Shown here piece after piece: positions 27,329 through 36,474 of a DNA stretch of 64,000 nucleotides. The DNA is taken from positions 1-64,000 of the forward strand of contig JAUIHW010000004.1 in assembly GCA_030431775.1 (NCBI GenBank), in the 5' to 3' direction. The notes beneath the pieces are model-generated. The model saw only the letters and a list, made by a program, of their open reading frames with translations, did not search any database and had not been told where the DNA came from. Positions within the stretch are counted from its first letter, which is position 1. Every line of letters starts with the position of its first letter. The DNA is from Gammaproteobacteria bacterium. GTDB lineage: Bacteria; Pseudomonadota; Gammaproteobacteria; Pseudomonadales; JAUIET01. A program made the translations under genes and the position numbers.

Positions 27329-27784
27329 TCAATGATCCCAGCCGGGGTTTCCATCGTGAGTTTTCTCACCACGGCTACTAAGCGTAAGTGCGCCATCCTC
27401 TTCCTGCCCGGCCAACGGGTCAGCAGTTAGTAGTACGCAGCGGGTTATAGGGACACCATCACAAGTATCGGCCGAAATGTTGTAATAGCCTTCTTGAGAC
27501 TCCACCGCGCCGCCCGAAGTATCATACCCCAAATCCGACAAATCTTCGGTGTAAGTCATATTATTGAGGAAGAATCGTTCTTGCTGTTGCATGATTCTAG
27601 ACAGCTGAGCAGCACCGTCCGAGCGTCTTGATTTCTTAACATACTGGTCGTAACTGGGCAAGGCAACCGACGCTAGGATAGAGATGATTACCACGGCGAT
27701 CATCAGCTCTATCAGGGTGACCCCTTGTTGTTGGCGTTGTAATCCGGCCCTGGTCATAGGGCGGGAATTCAGTTCTTGGACCAT
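27329..27784 (-). CDS. pilE: Type IV pilin-like protein PilE
   Basis: A 151-residue minor pilin. AGGTGA lies just before ATG 27784. The class III leader ends QQQG and the mature protein would begin VTLIELMIAVVIISILASVALPSYDQYVKKSRRSD, with Glu5 and the TM helix. The C-terminal Cys pair (DTCDGVPITRC) is typical of PilE. It is the last gene of the minor-pilin operon, 16 bp after pilY1, and would join the priming complex of the type IV pilus. Confidence 0.93.
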   Translation of the reverse strand: MVQELNSRPMTRAGLQRQQQGVTLIELMIAVVIISILASVALPSYDQYVKKSRRSDGAAQLSRIMQQQERFFLNNMTYTEDLSDLGYDTSGGAVESQEGYYNISADTCDGVPITRCVLLTADPLAGQEEDGALTLSSRGEKTHDGNPGWDH

Positions 27785-27800
27785 AAGCTTCACCTGTTGT

Positions 27801-30800
27801 TTAGTTTTCGCGCCACTCCGCACGGAATGCCCGCCCCTTCTCCATACCACAGGTGGTCGCGCTCACGGCAGCCGCCAGCGCGGAGCCATGTGACCCGGCA
27901 TCGAAGCCGGACGGATCACAAGGGTCTGAATCAGTGTCATCACCTGATGGTGTTTCTTCAGCGGCAACGCATTCTGTGCCGATGCACACAGCAATTTTTG
28001 GCAAGTGCAGAATAGTTGCCTCTGGAGGGATCCCGGGATGCACCAATTCCACAAACTCGTCGGCAAACACGCTGCTGCCATCTGCCAGGTTTAGAAAATA
28101 AGTCCGCCCATTGCCAACTGCGCACTCTTCACTACCTTCTTCCGTGGGAATAAAGCTTGAGACAATGATGGTGTTATTAAAAGTGATGGAACGCTGCAAA
28201 ATTTTCTCGCCATTGGCAGTCATATTCTTGTAAAAGCCGTGCTCTGGCAATATCGAAAGACTGCCGGCCTCGTCAAGATCGTCAAACTCTATCATCCGTG
28301 CAGATGAGGCTCCTGTACTAATGTACTTGTAGCGCAAACTCTCGTCCCCACCCGAAAGCCGACGACGTTTGGTGTAAGGGTCAAATACAACGTATAGGCG
28401 ATTATCGGACTCCAGCCTGTCGTTCGGATGAGCACGAAAACCAGAACCTACAACCAGTACAAAGCTGTCTCGACCGGAACGTGGGTTGGTTCGGGAAATA
28501 TCCGGCGTGTTATAAAAACGTCGCAAGTCGCCATTCTCGTTCAATCTGGCAATTTTGCCTCCACTCGCCCATTGAGAACTTCCTGCGGATTTGCTGGGAT
28601 CAAAATCGATCCGCCAAATATTGCCCGCAATATCGATTCCAAAAATCAGATCTATGGCGCCGTCACCGTCTGTATCCACGGTCATCGGGCTCGCTGGCAT
28701 TGAATGTTCAATGTCAAGATTCAAATTGTGGTTGTGCGATGCTCGCGCATCGCTGTTGTTGCCGGCTGACCAGAAGAACCGATCTCCTCCGGTCTCCAGA
28801 TCAACAATGTAAATTGCATTGCCAAGCGTGTCACTGGGTATACGACTGGAGTCATCATTGGCCGGATCATAACCACCGCTGAAAACCACCACCTCGTGCT
28901 CAACACAGCCTTTGCCAAGTGCCGAACAATTGGTTTTGATTTTCCTGGGTAGCATGGCAGACCAGGTTTGGCCAAGGTCGGAAAATCGCGAGTCGTTGCT
29001 GCCGATAATTTTCCAGTTGACTGACGGTTGGCTAATGCTGGTATGTGCATCGCTGACATCGATGGAATAATAATTACGACCTCCGCGCCGTTCGCCAATG
29101 AAAAGAGTCACTTCATCCAGCGAGAAATTACTCGGAGTACTGCCAGCAGCTTCTCTTTGCAGAACCGAAATATACCCGTCCAGGCCGTATACTTTGGGCG
29201 CACCGGCTTTGTTGCCTGCGTAATCCCTGAGGTTATCCAGGTGCTCAGCGGGCAGGTAGGACCATTTTTCAGTGCCCTTGTTATCCGCGGGGTCAATAGC
29301 ATGCAGCATACCGAGATTATCCACAGAAAAAAGTACATCCTTAGCATTGGAAGCGCTGGAACCCGAATAGGTAATGACAAAGGGCTGAGCATGCAGCGGA
29401 TCGGCTGTGTAGTGCGTTGGGTCCGTGAACAACGTGTCGCCGTCGTCATTGTAGACATCCTGGCCGGTCAACCAGCTTAATAATTGGGTTCGCTTGCTTT
29501 CCAGGTCTGCACACACAGTGGGCACCGAACCTGAGGTCAAATTGTACTCCAGCATATATTCCACCGTGCTGCTTAAGCCCGAGCCACTGGCAGTCTCGAA
29601 ATACAAGCTGATCGCGGTGGCGTTCGCTGGCAAGTTTTCTTCACATTGATGAGCCGCGTCCGGACTGGCGGAATAAGTTCCTTCACATACAAGTACTGGG
29701 CCACCACTGCTGCGGGTCACCCTGACTTCAGCCCTGATCTCATCGGTTGTGGTGAAACTCAATCTGACTGCACTCCCACCGTCAACAGGCAGGTCTGTTT
29801 CAGCCTCAACTCCAAAGGTATTAGCGGTTATAGTTTCGCCATTGCGATCAGCCGCTTCTACGCACAAGCCACCAGTGCTCGTCGTACCGAGGCCCAGAGC
29901 CTCAAAACTGATATCCGAGTCGGTTTGTATTTGATGCAGGCCGCTGCCACCCCCGGCTAGGGCATAGGCATCTGTGTACACCTCGCGCGAGGCCGTCAAT
30001 TGCTCGCGGACTCCCCCGAGCTCTACCTCAGAGCCATCAACCACATCGCTCCAGAAACTTTGCGCATCGTCACTGATTGACCCGGAACTCGGATCAATTG
30101 CCGGATTTCCATTGGCATCCTGCAACTCACCCTCGCTGGTAATCTTAAATTTCTTAATGTTGCCCTGCCAACGGGCACTGAGTTTCGGCTGGAAAATCGC
30201 GTAATACAATTCATTACGGTGTTGTAGCTGGTTGAAAGCGTTCACCGAAATCGCAGGCGCTACATTGGTGTAGGTGATACCTTTAACTTCCTCTATAACC
30301 TGCCGGATCAGCTCGAGAATTTTACTCGCATCGGACACCGAAAAACTGCCCTGCACATAGCGTCGCGGCTTGGAACCTGGGCCTTCCGGATCCCCCGGGT
30401 TCCATTCCACATCACCGGTATAGTTACCTCCAGGAGAGGCAATAGCCGCTGCGGCTCTGGAAGCGGGCGCATACCATGAGCCCCCGGGTGGAACATGCAG
30501 TATGGTAAATTGTGCTTTCAGGCCGTTGGGCAGAACACTGCCGTTTTTTAGAACGTTGTATTCATCAAAGCCTGGCAAGGTCGAGCCAAGATTGTGATTG
30601 GGACTCCCAGTATTCACCAAAGATGAGCAACACCCGCCCCAAAAATCGCGCAGTGCATCAGTAAAAAATACGATCTGCACATTTGTGGCGTCACTCACGT
30701 CCAGCGCCCCACCAGCAGCCCAAACATTGTCCTCCCGCATTTCTTTCAAGGATGCGGGTTGATGGTCCTGCAAATCCCAGTACCGCGGAGAACCCGGGCC

Positions 30801-31160
30801 AAAGTGACGGGTCCAACTGGTGGCCGCTACAACGTCTGACGTAAACGGGACAGTTACGTCGTACTTGTGCTCGCGCGTAAAATGGTTGGTGCCGTATTGA
30901 ACAACGGCGACCTGAATATCATCCAGGTCACTTTCGAGTACTTCCCTGATCGTTGAACGAATGGTATTTCGGCTCTGAGTGAATTCCCAACTACTCATTG
31001 AACCGGAATTATCCACGATAAAAACAAAGCGATATTTTTCTTGATTTACCGTCGCACAAGCCGAGACATCCGTGTATATCTCAGTGTCATCCGCCAGCAC
31101 CAAGCCACTGATCAGCAGCGCTGCCAAAAGAATATTTGTTAATACTACTGCTAATCTCAC
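27801..31160 (-). CDS. pilY1: Type IV pilus tip adhesin/assembly factor PilY1
   Basis: A 1119-residue exported protein with a signal peptide ending near residue 23. An N-terminal von Willebrand A domain carries a complete MIDAS DxSxS (D50, S52, S54 in FIVDNSGSMS). The C-terminal beta-propeller (about 600-1060) has the calcium loop DTDGDGAIDLIFGID, followed by GNIWRIDFDPS, which in PilY1 controls extension and retraction. PilY1 sits at the pilus tip, and in Pseudomonas it takes part in surface sensing. Gene order between the minor pilins and pilE is standard. Confidence 0.97.
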   Translation of the reverse strand: MRLAVVLTNILLAALLISGLVLADDTEIYTDVSACATVNQEKYRFVFIVDNSGSMSSWEFTQSRNTIRSTIREVLESDLDDIQVAVVQYGTNHFTREHKYDVTVPFTSDVVAATSWTRHFGPGSPRYWDLQDHQPASLKEMREDNVWAAGGALDVSDATNVQIVFFTDALRDFWGGCCSSLVNTGSPNHNLGSTLPGFDEYNVLKNGSVLPNGLKAQFTILHVPPGGSWYAPASRAAAAIASPGGNYTGDVEWNPGDPEGPGSKPRRYVQGSFSVSDASKILELIRQVIEEVKGITYTNVAPAISVNAFNQLQHRNELYYAIFQPKLSARWQGNIKKFKITSEGELQDANGNPAIDPSSGSISDDAQSFWSDVVDGSEVELGGVREQLTASREVYTDAYALAGGGSGLHQIQTDSDISFEALGLGTTSTGGLCVEAADRNGETITANTFGVEAETDLPVDGGSAVRLSFTTTDEIRAEVRVTRSSGGPVLVCEGTYSASPDAAHQCEENLPANATAISLYFETASGSGLSSTVEYMLEYNLTSGSVPTVCADLESKRTQLLSWLTGQDVYNDDGDTLFTDPTHYTADPLHAQPFVITYSGSSASNAKDVLFSVDNLGMLHAIDPADNKGTEKWSYLPAEHLDNLRDYAGNKAGAPKVYGLDGYISVLQREAAGSTPSNFSLDEVTLFIGERRGGRNYYSIDVSDAHTSISQPSVNWKIIGSNDSRFSDLGQTWSAMLPRKIKTNCSALGKGCVEHEVVVFSGGYDPANDDSSRIPSDTLGNAIYIVDLETGGDRFFWSAGNNSDARASHNHNLNLDIEHSMPASPMTVDTDGDGAIDLIFGIDIAGNIWRIDFDPSKSAGSSQWASGGKIARLNENGDLRRFYNTPDISRTNPRSGRDSFVLVVGSGFRAHPNDRLESDNRLYVVFDPYTKRRRLSGGDESLRYKYISTGASSARMIEFDDLDEAGSLSILPEHGFYKNMTANGEKILQRSITFNNTIIVSSFIPTEEGSEECAVGNGRTYFLNLADGSSVFADEFVELVHPGIPPEATILHLPKIAVCIGTECVAAEETPSGDDTDSDPCDPSGFDAGSHGSALAAAVSATTCGMEKGRAFRAEWREN

Positions 31161-31161
31161 T

Positions 31162-31575
31162 TTATTCGCCCCATTCCTGGCCCGGACTCAGATATAGAGC
31201 ATCAATCTCACTGGAAGAAGCTTCTTTGAAACGCACCCCCAGGGCGCGGTAGGTATGATTCGATTTTAGTGAGCTGGCTTTCACCAACTCGCCCGTTACA
31301 GTGAGTAACTCAGTTGCCTGGGTGACCCGGCTCTGCAGGCGGCAATTGCTGCAATCCGCCGGCCACAGCGTGACTGCAATCGAGAAATCATTGCCACCTC
31401 GAGCCGCCTTTTCCAGGAGACGGAAATAGGTTTCAGGAATATGATTTGGATCTTTATCAGACAATTGCTGCGGAGATGGCAGCCTCTGTGACGCACCAGC
31501 ATTCTGAGCAAACGCCACAACCGAAGTCTGCAGAAAAAGCACGCTGACAATTGCAATGAATATTCGGTTCATCAA
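31162..31575 (-). CDS. Small secreted protein between pilX and pilY1, unrecognised
   Basis: A 137-residue protein with a clear signal peptide (MMNRIFIAIVSVLFLQTSVVAFA, then QNAGASQ; the second ATG at 31572 is equally possible). The mature part of about 114 residues has one CSNC motif and no transmembrane helix or prepilin leader, so it is not a pilin. It starts 39 bp after pilX and ends 1 bp before pilY1, tightly inside the operon. I infer a periplasmic helper or a tip-complex partner of PilY1; I do not recognise the family. Confidence 0.75.
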   Translation of the reverse strand: MMNRIFIAIVSVLFLQTSVVAFAQNAGASQRLPSPQQLSDKDPNHIPETYFRLLEKAARGGNDFSIAVTLWPADCSNCRLQSRVTQATELLTVTGELVKASSLKSNHTYRALGVRFKEASSSEIDALYLSPGQEWGE

Positions 31576-31614
31576 AGCTTCCTTATAAACTGCAGGCTAA
31601 CAGACAGTGTGTAT

Positions 31615-32145
31615 TCACCAAGTCGTAATCCCTTGCGGCAGCAAATACCAAAACGACTGGGTTTGATCCGATCGTGCACCGCTGTCACCAAGGCTGGCGT
31701 TACTTTGAATGCGACCACGCAGTACACGTGTCGCGTCGTCCAAGGAATAACCAGGCGGTGGCAGACAGTCGTCAGGGTCGCAAGCAACTGATAAAGCCAG
31801 CCACTGATCGTAAGCCCCTGCACCGGCATGCGGCCCAAGCAGATCTTCGCTTTCAAGCTCCCAGAGTTGATCAACATCAAACTCCAGCAGGTCCATAATG
31901 AGGTCATCCAATTCATTGCTGGGATTGATGTTGATCACGTCAATCTGTGCATTGATCTCAGAGAGTGCGACACGATGCGCATTCAGGTACAGCTGGTCGT
32001 TTCGAACCATCGACAGCTGCAGATGGGTATCTGATACCGAGCTCATGGCCAGCAAGGACAGAGCCGTCATAACAATCAACACGACGATCATCACTGCGCC
32101 GGACTGCTGCATCCTCAGCTGCACTTTTTCAGCACATCGAATCAT
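31615..32145 (-). CDS. pilX: Minor pilin PilX
   Basis: 176 residues. The leader ends RMQQSG and is followed by AVMIVVLIVMTALSLLAMSSVSDTHLQLSMVRND, which has no Glu at position 5, as in other PilX proteins. The family helix continues with the conserved ALSEIN-type segment. It follows pilW by 2 bp. PilX joins FimT/U, PilV, PilW and PilE in the minor-pilin complex that primes pilus assembly and carries PilY1. Confidence 0.92.
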   Translation of the reverse strand: MIRCAEKVQLRMQQSGAVMIVVLIVMTALSLLAMSSVSDTHLQLSMVRNDQLYLNAHRVALSEINAQIDVININPSNELDDLIMDLLEFDVDQLWELESEDLLGPHAGAGAYDQWLALSVACDPDDCLPPPGYSLDDATRVLRGRIQSNASLGDSGARSDQTQSFWYLLPQGITTW

Positions 32146-32147
32146 GC

Positions 32148-33008
32148 TTAATCTCGCGCGTTATTCACGGTGACGGTCGTTCCAAAGACCTGACGGCGTG
32201 CTTTGTCTGCCATGGCAAGCGGTGGCGCATCTAACAGATTGAAGGTTCGTGTCTCTTCCAGGTCACTCCGATCATTCAACCCGCTGTTTGCGAGAACCGC
32301 CAGGCGAACAGCGGCAATGTCCACCCAGGGCGTGGCCGCGCCCAATGGCACGGGCAAGCCGTCAACTGTCTCAGCGTTGACATAGCGCTGAATTCGAGTA
32401 TCCACGTCTTCCATGCTGGATATGTCGGTAACGCCATACAGCACTTGTAGATTGTCAACTCCAGAGACCAACACTTGGGGAGTTGCATTGACTGTGTTCG
32501 CCACGCCATCGGCATCGATCAGAAACGTCTGACACATCAGGCTGCTGACCCCGTTATCATCCCCCACCATATAAAGATACGCTGCAACTGATGTCGCAGC
32601 CATCGCGGCGTCCGCATCCAGCGGGTTACCAACGCAATCTTCGTCAGTGCCATCATCCGGCGGCGGGTTCATAAGGACCGCAATGCGGTCGGAGGCATTA
32701 CCCCCACCGTCAGCTGTACAGGGATCAAAACCCGCGCAAGGCCCGGTATAAAACTGCCCAACCGGAATCTGTGCGTCCGCAGCCAGCACGTCAACGTAGC
32801 CAGCCATACGAATACTGGAGGACAACTCATCCAGAGCGAACCGCCCGTTTTCCTGAAGCCTGGAGTTTATGTCCTGAGTGCTATGTGCCACTCTTGAGCT
32901 AAGCAGAAAAGTGGTTGCCACTGCCAGGAAAAATAAGCCCAACGCCATGGATATCATAAGTTCAAGGAGCGAAAAACCGCTGTGTCGAATCCGACTAACA
33001 GAACTCAT
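32148..33008 (-). CDS. pilW: Minor pilin PilW
   Basis: 286 residues. The cleavage site RHSG is followed by FSLLELMISMALGLFFLAVATTFLLSS, with Glu5, then the PilW signature RLQENGRFALDELSSSIRMAGYVD (about 55-78). Its start overlaps the pilV stop by 4 bp (ATGA). Size and order match the Pseudomonas cluster. Confidence 0.95.
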   Translation of the reverse strand: MSSVSRIRHSGFSLLELMISMALGLFFLAVATTFLLSSRVAHSTQDINSRLQENGRFALDELSSSIRMAGYVDVLAADAQIPVGQFYTGPCAGFDPCTADGGGNASDRIAVLMNPPPDDGTDEDCVGNPLDADAAMAATSVAAYLYMVGDDNGVSSLMCQTFLIDADGVANTVNATPQVLVSGVDNLQVLYGVTDISSMEDVDTRIQRYVNAETVDGLPVPLGAATPWVDIAAVRLAVLANSGLNDRSDLEETRTFNLLDAPPLAMADKARRQVFGTTVTVNNARD

Positions 33009-33568
33009 AATCGGAACTCCAGAATAATCTGTTCGGTCGCCGCTGTCATCGCTTCATCATCCAGTTCAATTTGGCTTTCTCGCAGCTGCACATCGCTGTC
33101 AACCGCTTTCGATAACCAATTCATGGTCAACGTCAGGTCACTGCCAGCGACACAACCGCCGGCACAGTCCAAAGCAACTTCAAACTCTATCAACTGCTCA
33201 TCCAGCGGGTCGGCACCGCACAGTTCACTCCAGACATCAAATTCAGCCATGTCATCAGCGCTGCAATCATTCCCCTCTCCCATAGCGCTCGCTGAGCAAC
33301 TTGCCGGCGCGTCAGTTGGGCAGTCAGCCAGGCCATTAATGGCATCGGAATAGGCTTGTATGGCCGCAGTGGAATTATTTGCAGCCATACGATCGATTAA
33401 GCCATTGGCACGCCAAAGAGCGATTGACCGTTGCCGGGTATCCAAGCTGTCCTGCATGGTCCGCGTTTGCAGGGCAGTCATACCCACTACACTGATCGCA
33501 AACAATAATACTGCGACCAACAGTTCGATCATGGTCAGACCTTGTTGTGAACTTGCAGGACTGCTCAT
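33005..33568 (-). CDS. pilV: Minor pilin PilV
   Basis: 187 residues. The leader SSQQG is followed by LTMIELLVAVLLFAISVVGMTALQTRTMQDSLDTRQRS, a typical type IV pilin-like N-terminal helix with Glu5. The C-terminal domain has several Cys (GADPLDE, DCAGGCVAG) likely to form disulfides in the periplasm. It overlaps fimT and pilW by 4 bp each. Confidence 0.92.
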   Translation of the reverse strand: MSSPASSQQGLTMIELLVAVLLFAISVVGMTALQTRTMQDSLDTRQRSIALWRANGLIDRMAANNSTAAIQAYSDAINGLADCPTDAPASCSASAMGEGNDCSADDMAEFDVWSELCGADPLDEQLIEFEVALDCAGGCVAGSDLTLTMNWLSKAVDSDVQLRESQIELDDEAMTAATEQIILEFRL

Positions 33569-34077
33569 GGCAAACAGGAATCCCCACGGTCACTATCCAG
33601 TTTTCGAAGCTGCGCCCGGCCCACCTGGTTAACGGCTACGAATCGCCCTTCCCCGGCGCCACGGTCGTCACAAATACCAAAGCCAACAGCGGCACCACCT
33701 TCGTCCAGTCGCCCTCTGGGACTGAATGCGAGGCCATCATTCGCTGGTGCACCGCTGGTGACCGTTAAGGAGTCACTGGCCAGCACCAGGGCTTTCAGAA
33801 ATCCATCAGCGGCCTGATCGCAGGCGTCACCTGACACATCCGCTACGCACACCCAGAATTCATTGTCGCCCTGAGGGTCGATTGTGATGAATCGGTTACG
33901 GGCAATGGCCTCCGTACGAGCCATCTGAACCAAGCCCATCAGCTGCTGGCCAGCTGATTGCAGGCGGTTGTCGCGAATCCAGTCACTCAGCGGCGGAACA
34001 GCCACCGAAGTCAATATCGCGACGATTGCCAGCGCGACCATGAGTTCGATGAGAGAAAAACCTGATTGCTGCTGCAT
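33565..34077 (-). CDS. fimT: Pseudopilin FimT/FimU-type minor pilin
   Basis: About 170 residues from the second duplicated ATG (34077): MQQQSG then FSLIELMVALAIVAILTSVAVPPLSDWIRDNRLQSAGQQLMG, the GspH/FimT N-terminal helix. ARTEAIARNRFITI is the family core. It is first in the minor-pilin operon. An 18-bp tandem duplication at the start gives a second in-frame ATG at 34095, so the N terminus could be six residues longer. Confidence 0.92.
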   Translation of the reverse strand: MQQQSGFSLIELMVALAIVAILTSVAVPPLSDWIRDNRLQSAGQQLMGLVQMARTEAIARNRFITIDPQGDNEFWVCVADVSGDACDQAADGFLKALVLASDSLTVTSGAPANDGLAFSPRGRLDEGGAAVGFGICDDRGAGEGRFVAVNQVGRAQLRKLDSDRGDSCLP

Positions 34078-34108
34078 ATTGGTGCAAAGTTGCATATTGG
34101 TGCAAAGT
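34073..34108. repeat. Exact 18-bp tandem duplication at the fimT start
   Basis: TGCATATTGGTGCAAAGT occurs twice back to back (34073-34090 and 34091-34108). Each copy contains the complement of an ATG in the fimT frame, so the duplication adds exactly six codons (MQLCTN) in frame. It looks like a recent slippage or duplication event that copied the translation start. Confidence 0.92.
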
Positions 34109-34123
34109 GATGGGATTCTTATA

Positions 34124-34151
34124 AAACTAGTTCACATCGGGCTGGTGTCAA
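34124..34151 (-). promoter_or_regulatory. Possible sigma-70-type promoter of the minor-pilin operon
   Basis: On the minus strand TTGACA (34146-34151) is followed after 16 bp by TAGTTT (34124-34129), upstream of fimT. The -35 hexamer is perfect and the -10 is weak. It is the best match in the 382-bp gap between fimT and the LLM gene, whose remainder is an AT-rich stretch and the element at 34302-34477. Confidence 0.4.
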
Positions 34152-34301
34152 AAATCACACAGCAATCACTGGCGAACGACCAGCATTTACCGATAAATGG
34201 CAATGAACAACTTAAAAAGCGCTTTAAATTAGAGCCTTATGGAGCATCCGCCAATGAGAACTAACGTGCCAAAAAAATGACACCAAGCCTGAAAAAGCTA
34301 G

Positions 34302-34477
34302 GGCAGCTCTGAAAAATACCCAATGCCTCTGCGCTACAGCCCAGCCTTCTGGGCTAACAGGCGAACCCATCCTTTTCGTTGCAAGTTCTCGACTTACCAC
34401 CAGTAAGCCTTCCAACTCGCGCCTCAACTCTGGATTCGCCTGGAAGCCAGAGGTATCGGGTATTTTTCAGAGCTGCC
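34302..34477. mobile_element. IS5-like MITE (176 bp) with CTAG target duplication
   Basis: The terminal inverted repeats start GGCAGCTCTGAAAAATACCC and GGCAGCTCTGAAAAATACCC-like (one and two later mismatches over 30 bp). CTAG flanks both ends (34298-34301 and 34478-34481), the type of 4-bp target used by the IS5 group. No transposase is encoded. The inside has further small hairpins (AGCCCAG/CTGGGCT, CTTAC/GTAAG). The right CTAG contains the stop codon of the LLM gene, so the insertion left that gene intact. Non-autonomous by appearance. Confidence 0.8.
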
Positions 34478-35458
34478 CTAGAGCCTGGCAAGGACTTGAC
34501 GGTGGTACAACTCAACACAGTGCCAAGCCCTAGGCACCGGAATACCCCCACAGAGTGGGTGCAAGGTCGCCTGATAGTCCGGGTCTGCCCGATGCCGCCG
34601 CAGGCACTCCTCCGGGGTGACGATTTCATAGAAACCACTGGCGCGCAGCGCTTCCAGATTGGTCGCCGGCATCTCCATAGGCCTGAACAGGCCCTGTTCT
34701 GCCCAGCTTGAATACTCGGCCGCCTCGTTCAGAAAGTACGGGCCCAGCTCCTGCCAGGCCTGCTCCGGATGTTCGTCGATGAACAGGCAGGAAAAATCCG
34801 CTCTGGGTGTGTACACGAAACCCTGCTTACCGTGGCGCTCAAGCTCTTGATAATACAGAGCTTCCAACTCGGGCATGGCCGACGGTGGCGCGAACGGCAA
34901 GCCAAAACGGGCAGCGCGCCGGGCGGCCGGCTTGCTCATGCCACCTACGAGGAACATTGGGTGCGGGCGAGTGTAGGGTTTCGGGGTGACATTCATGCGC
35001 ATACCCTGGTAATCGAAGGGCTCATCACTCCAGGCTTTCAGCAGAGTTTCCAGCACATGGTCCATCCACTCGCCCCGGGTATCCCAGGGTTTATTAGTGG
35101 CTCTGAACTCGACTTCCCGATACCCCATGCCAGCAACAAAATTTAACCGGCCCCGGCTCAGCAAGTCCACGACGGCGATGTCTTCCGCAAGCCGAACCGG
35201 GTCATACAAGGCGACCAGCAGCGCCATCACCCCAATCTGAACCCGCTCGGTGCGCGCCGCGGTAGCGGCCGCCATGGTCAGCGGCGAGGGTAACCAGCCG
35301 TTCTCCGCGCAATGATGTTCTTCAAAATTTACCGCGGTAAAACCGTGCTGGTCAGCGTAGGCCGCAATGTCTATCGCCGCCTGATAGCGCTGCGCACGCC
35401 GAGCTGGGTCGCTTTCGCTACCGGTCATGTTGAAACGGATAGATGCTATTGCGGCCAT
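34478..35458 (-). CDS. LLM-class flavin-dependent oxidoreductase
   Basis: A 326-residue bacterial-luciferase-like TIM-barrel protein (F420 or FMN dependent monooxygenase superfamily). Diagnostic segments are YADQHGFTAVNFEEHHCAENGWLPSP (about 34-59), VRLAEDIAVVDLLSRGRLNFVAGMGYREVEF (about 87-117) and PHPMFLVGGMSKPAARRAARFGLP. Substrate unknown; relatives oxidise ketones, long-chain compounds or aromatics. The stop codon lies in the CTAG target of the adjacent MITE. It is divergent from the TauD-type gene across 146 bp. Confidence 0.92.
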   Translation of the reverse strand: MAAIASIRFNMTGSESDPARRAQRYQAAIDIAAYADQHGFTAVNFEEHHCAENGWLPSPLTMAAATAARTERVQIGVMALLVALYDPVRLAEDIAVVDLLSRGRLNFVAGMGYREVEFRATNKPWDTRGEWMDHVLETLLKAWSDEPFDYQGMRMNVTPKPYTRPHPMFLVGGMSKPAARRAARFGLPFAPPSAMPELEALYYQELERHGKQGFVYTPRADFSCLFIDEHPEQAWQELGPYFLNEAAEYSSWAEQGLFRPMEMPATNLEALRASGFYEIVTPEECLRRHRADPDYQATLHPLCGGIPVPRAWHCVELYHRQVLARL

Positions 35459-35604
35459 TTAAAATCTCCTTAAGCAATTGCAGAGCGCAGCGCATGGCAG
35501 GATGCCAAAGATTGCAATTCCTGCAGCTTTCCATGGGCTGGCTGATAAGCGGTGTACACTGCCGGCCGACAGTTTGACAGCAAGTCTTAAAGGAGGAAAC
35601 GAGC

Positions 35605-36453
35605 GTGCCATTAACAATCACCAAGCTCGGCGGCCAGTTGGGGGCTCGTATCGACGGGGTGGATTTTTCCGGCCCACTCAGCAACAACGTCATCCAACAG
35701 ATTGCCGGTGCCCTGTACGAACACCAGGTGGTATCAATGCCTGCGGGCGACATGAGCCCGGAGCAGCATGCGCAATTAGCCCACCACTTTGGGCAACCAG
35801 AGCACAACGCTACCGACCAGTTTGGCATTGATGAACAGTACCCATTCATTACCGTGATTGATTCCGACAAGGGCGATCGAGCAGACGCCTGGCATGCGGA
35901 TGAAACCTTTTTACAGCACCCGCCAGTGGTCAACCTGCTGCATGGCAAGGTCATCCCGGAATTTGGTGGGGCAACAGCCTTCCGCAGCACCGCGGCGGCG
36001 TACGAGGCCTTGTCTGACAAAATGAAGCAGCTGTTAGAAGGTTTAACCGCGATTCACGATTACGGCCACCTGTATGAGCAGGGCTGGCGGGCCGGCTTCC
36101 CTCTGGCAGAGCTGGTCGGCGATGCTCTGCAAAAGGGCTTATTGCATTCACATCCCGTGGTAAAAACCCACCCGTTTACCGGCAGGCGCTGGTTAACGAT
36201 CAACTCGGTGTATACAAGGTTTATCGAGGGCCTCAATCCTTTAGAAGCAGAGGCCGTATTGCAATTACTGTTGCGCCATATGGAGAAGCCGGAGTTTGAG
36301 TTTCGCCATTATTGGCAGGAGGGTGATCTGCTGATCTGGGATCAGCAGGCGGTGCAGCATTATGCGATGACCGATTATGAGGGGCGGCGGGTGGTGCACC
36401 GGATTGCGGTGTTGACGTCGGCGGAAACTTATACTGGCGTGAAGCTAGCATAG
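35605..36453 (+). CDS. TauD/TfdA-family Fe(II)/2-oxoglutarate dioxygenase
   Basis: 282 residues from GTG 35605, which has AAGGAGG about 10 nt upstream. The iron ligands are visible as WHADETF (His/Asp, about 96-102) and the distal His in HYAMTDYEGRRVVHRI; the Arg of the last motif binds 2-oxoglutarate. The fold is cytoplasmic. Typical substrates are taurine, alkylsulfates or aryloxyacids, but none is specified here. It is followed by a long hairpin-forming repeat and a converging toxin gene. Confidence 0.92.
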   Translation: MPLTITKLGGQLGARIDGVDFSGPLSNNVIQQIAGALYEHQVVSMPAGDMSPEQHAQLAHHFGQPEHNATDQFGIDEQYPFITVIDSDKGDRADAWHADETFLQHPPVVNLLHGKVIPEFGGATAFRSTAAAYEALSDKMKQLLEGLTAIHDYGHLYEQGWRAGFPLAELVGDALQKGLLHSHPVVKTHPFTGRRWLTINSVYTRFIEGLNPLEAEAVLQLLLRHMEKPEFEFRHYWQEGDLLIWDQQAVQHYAMTDYEGRRVVHRIAVLTSAETYTGVKLA

Positions 36454-36474
36454 CTTTTACGCACGATAGAAATC

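Noticed and set aside
34354-34638. Small open frames across the MITE
   Set aside because: They run from element into the LLM gene in a wrong frame and have no start signal.
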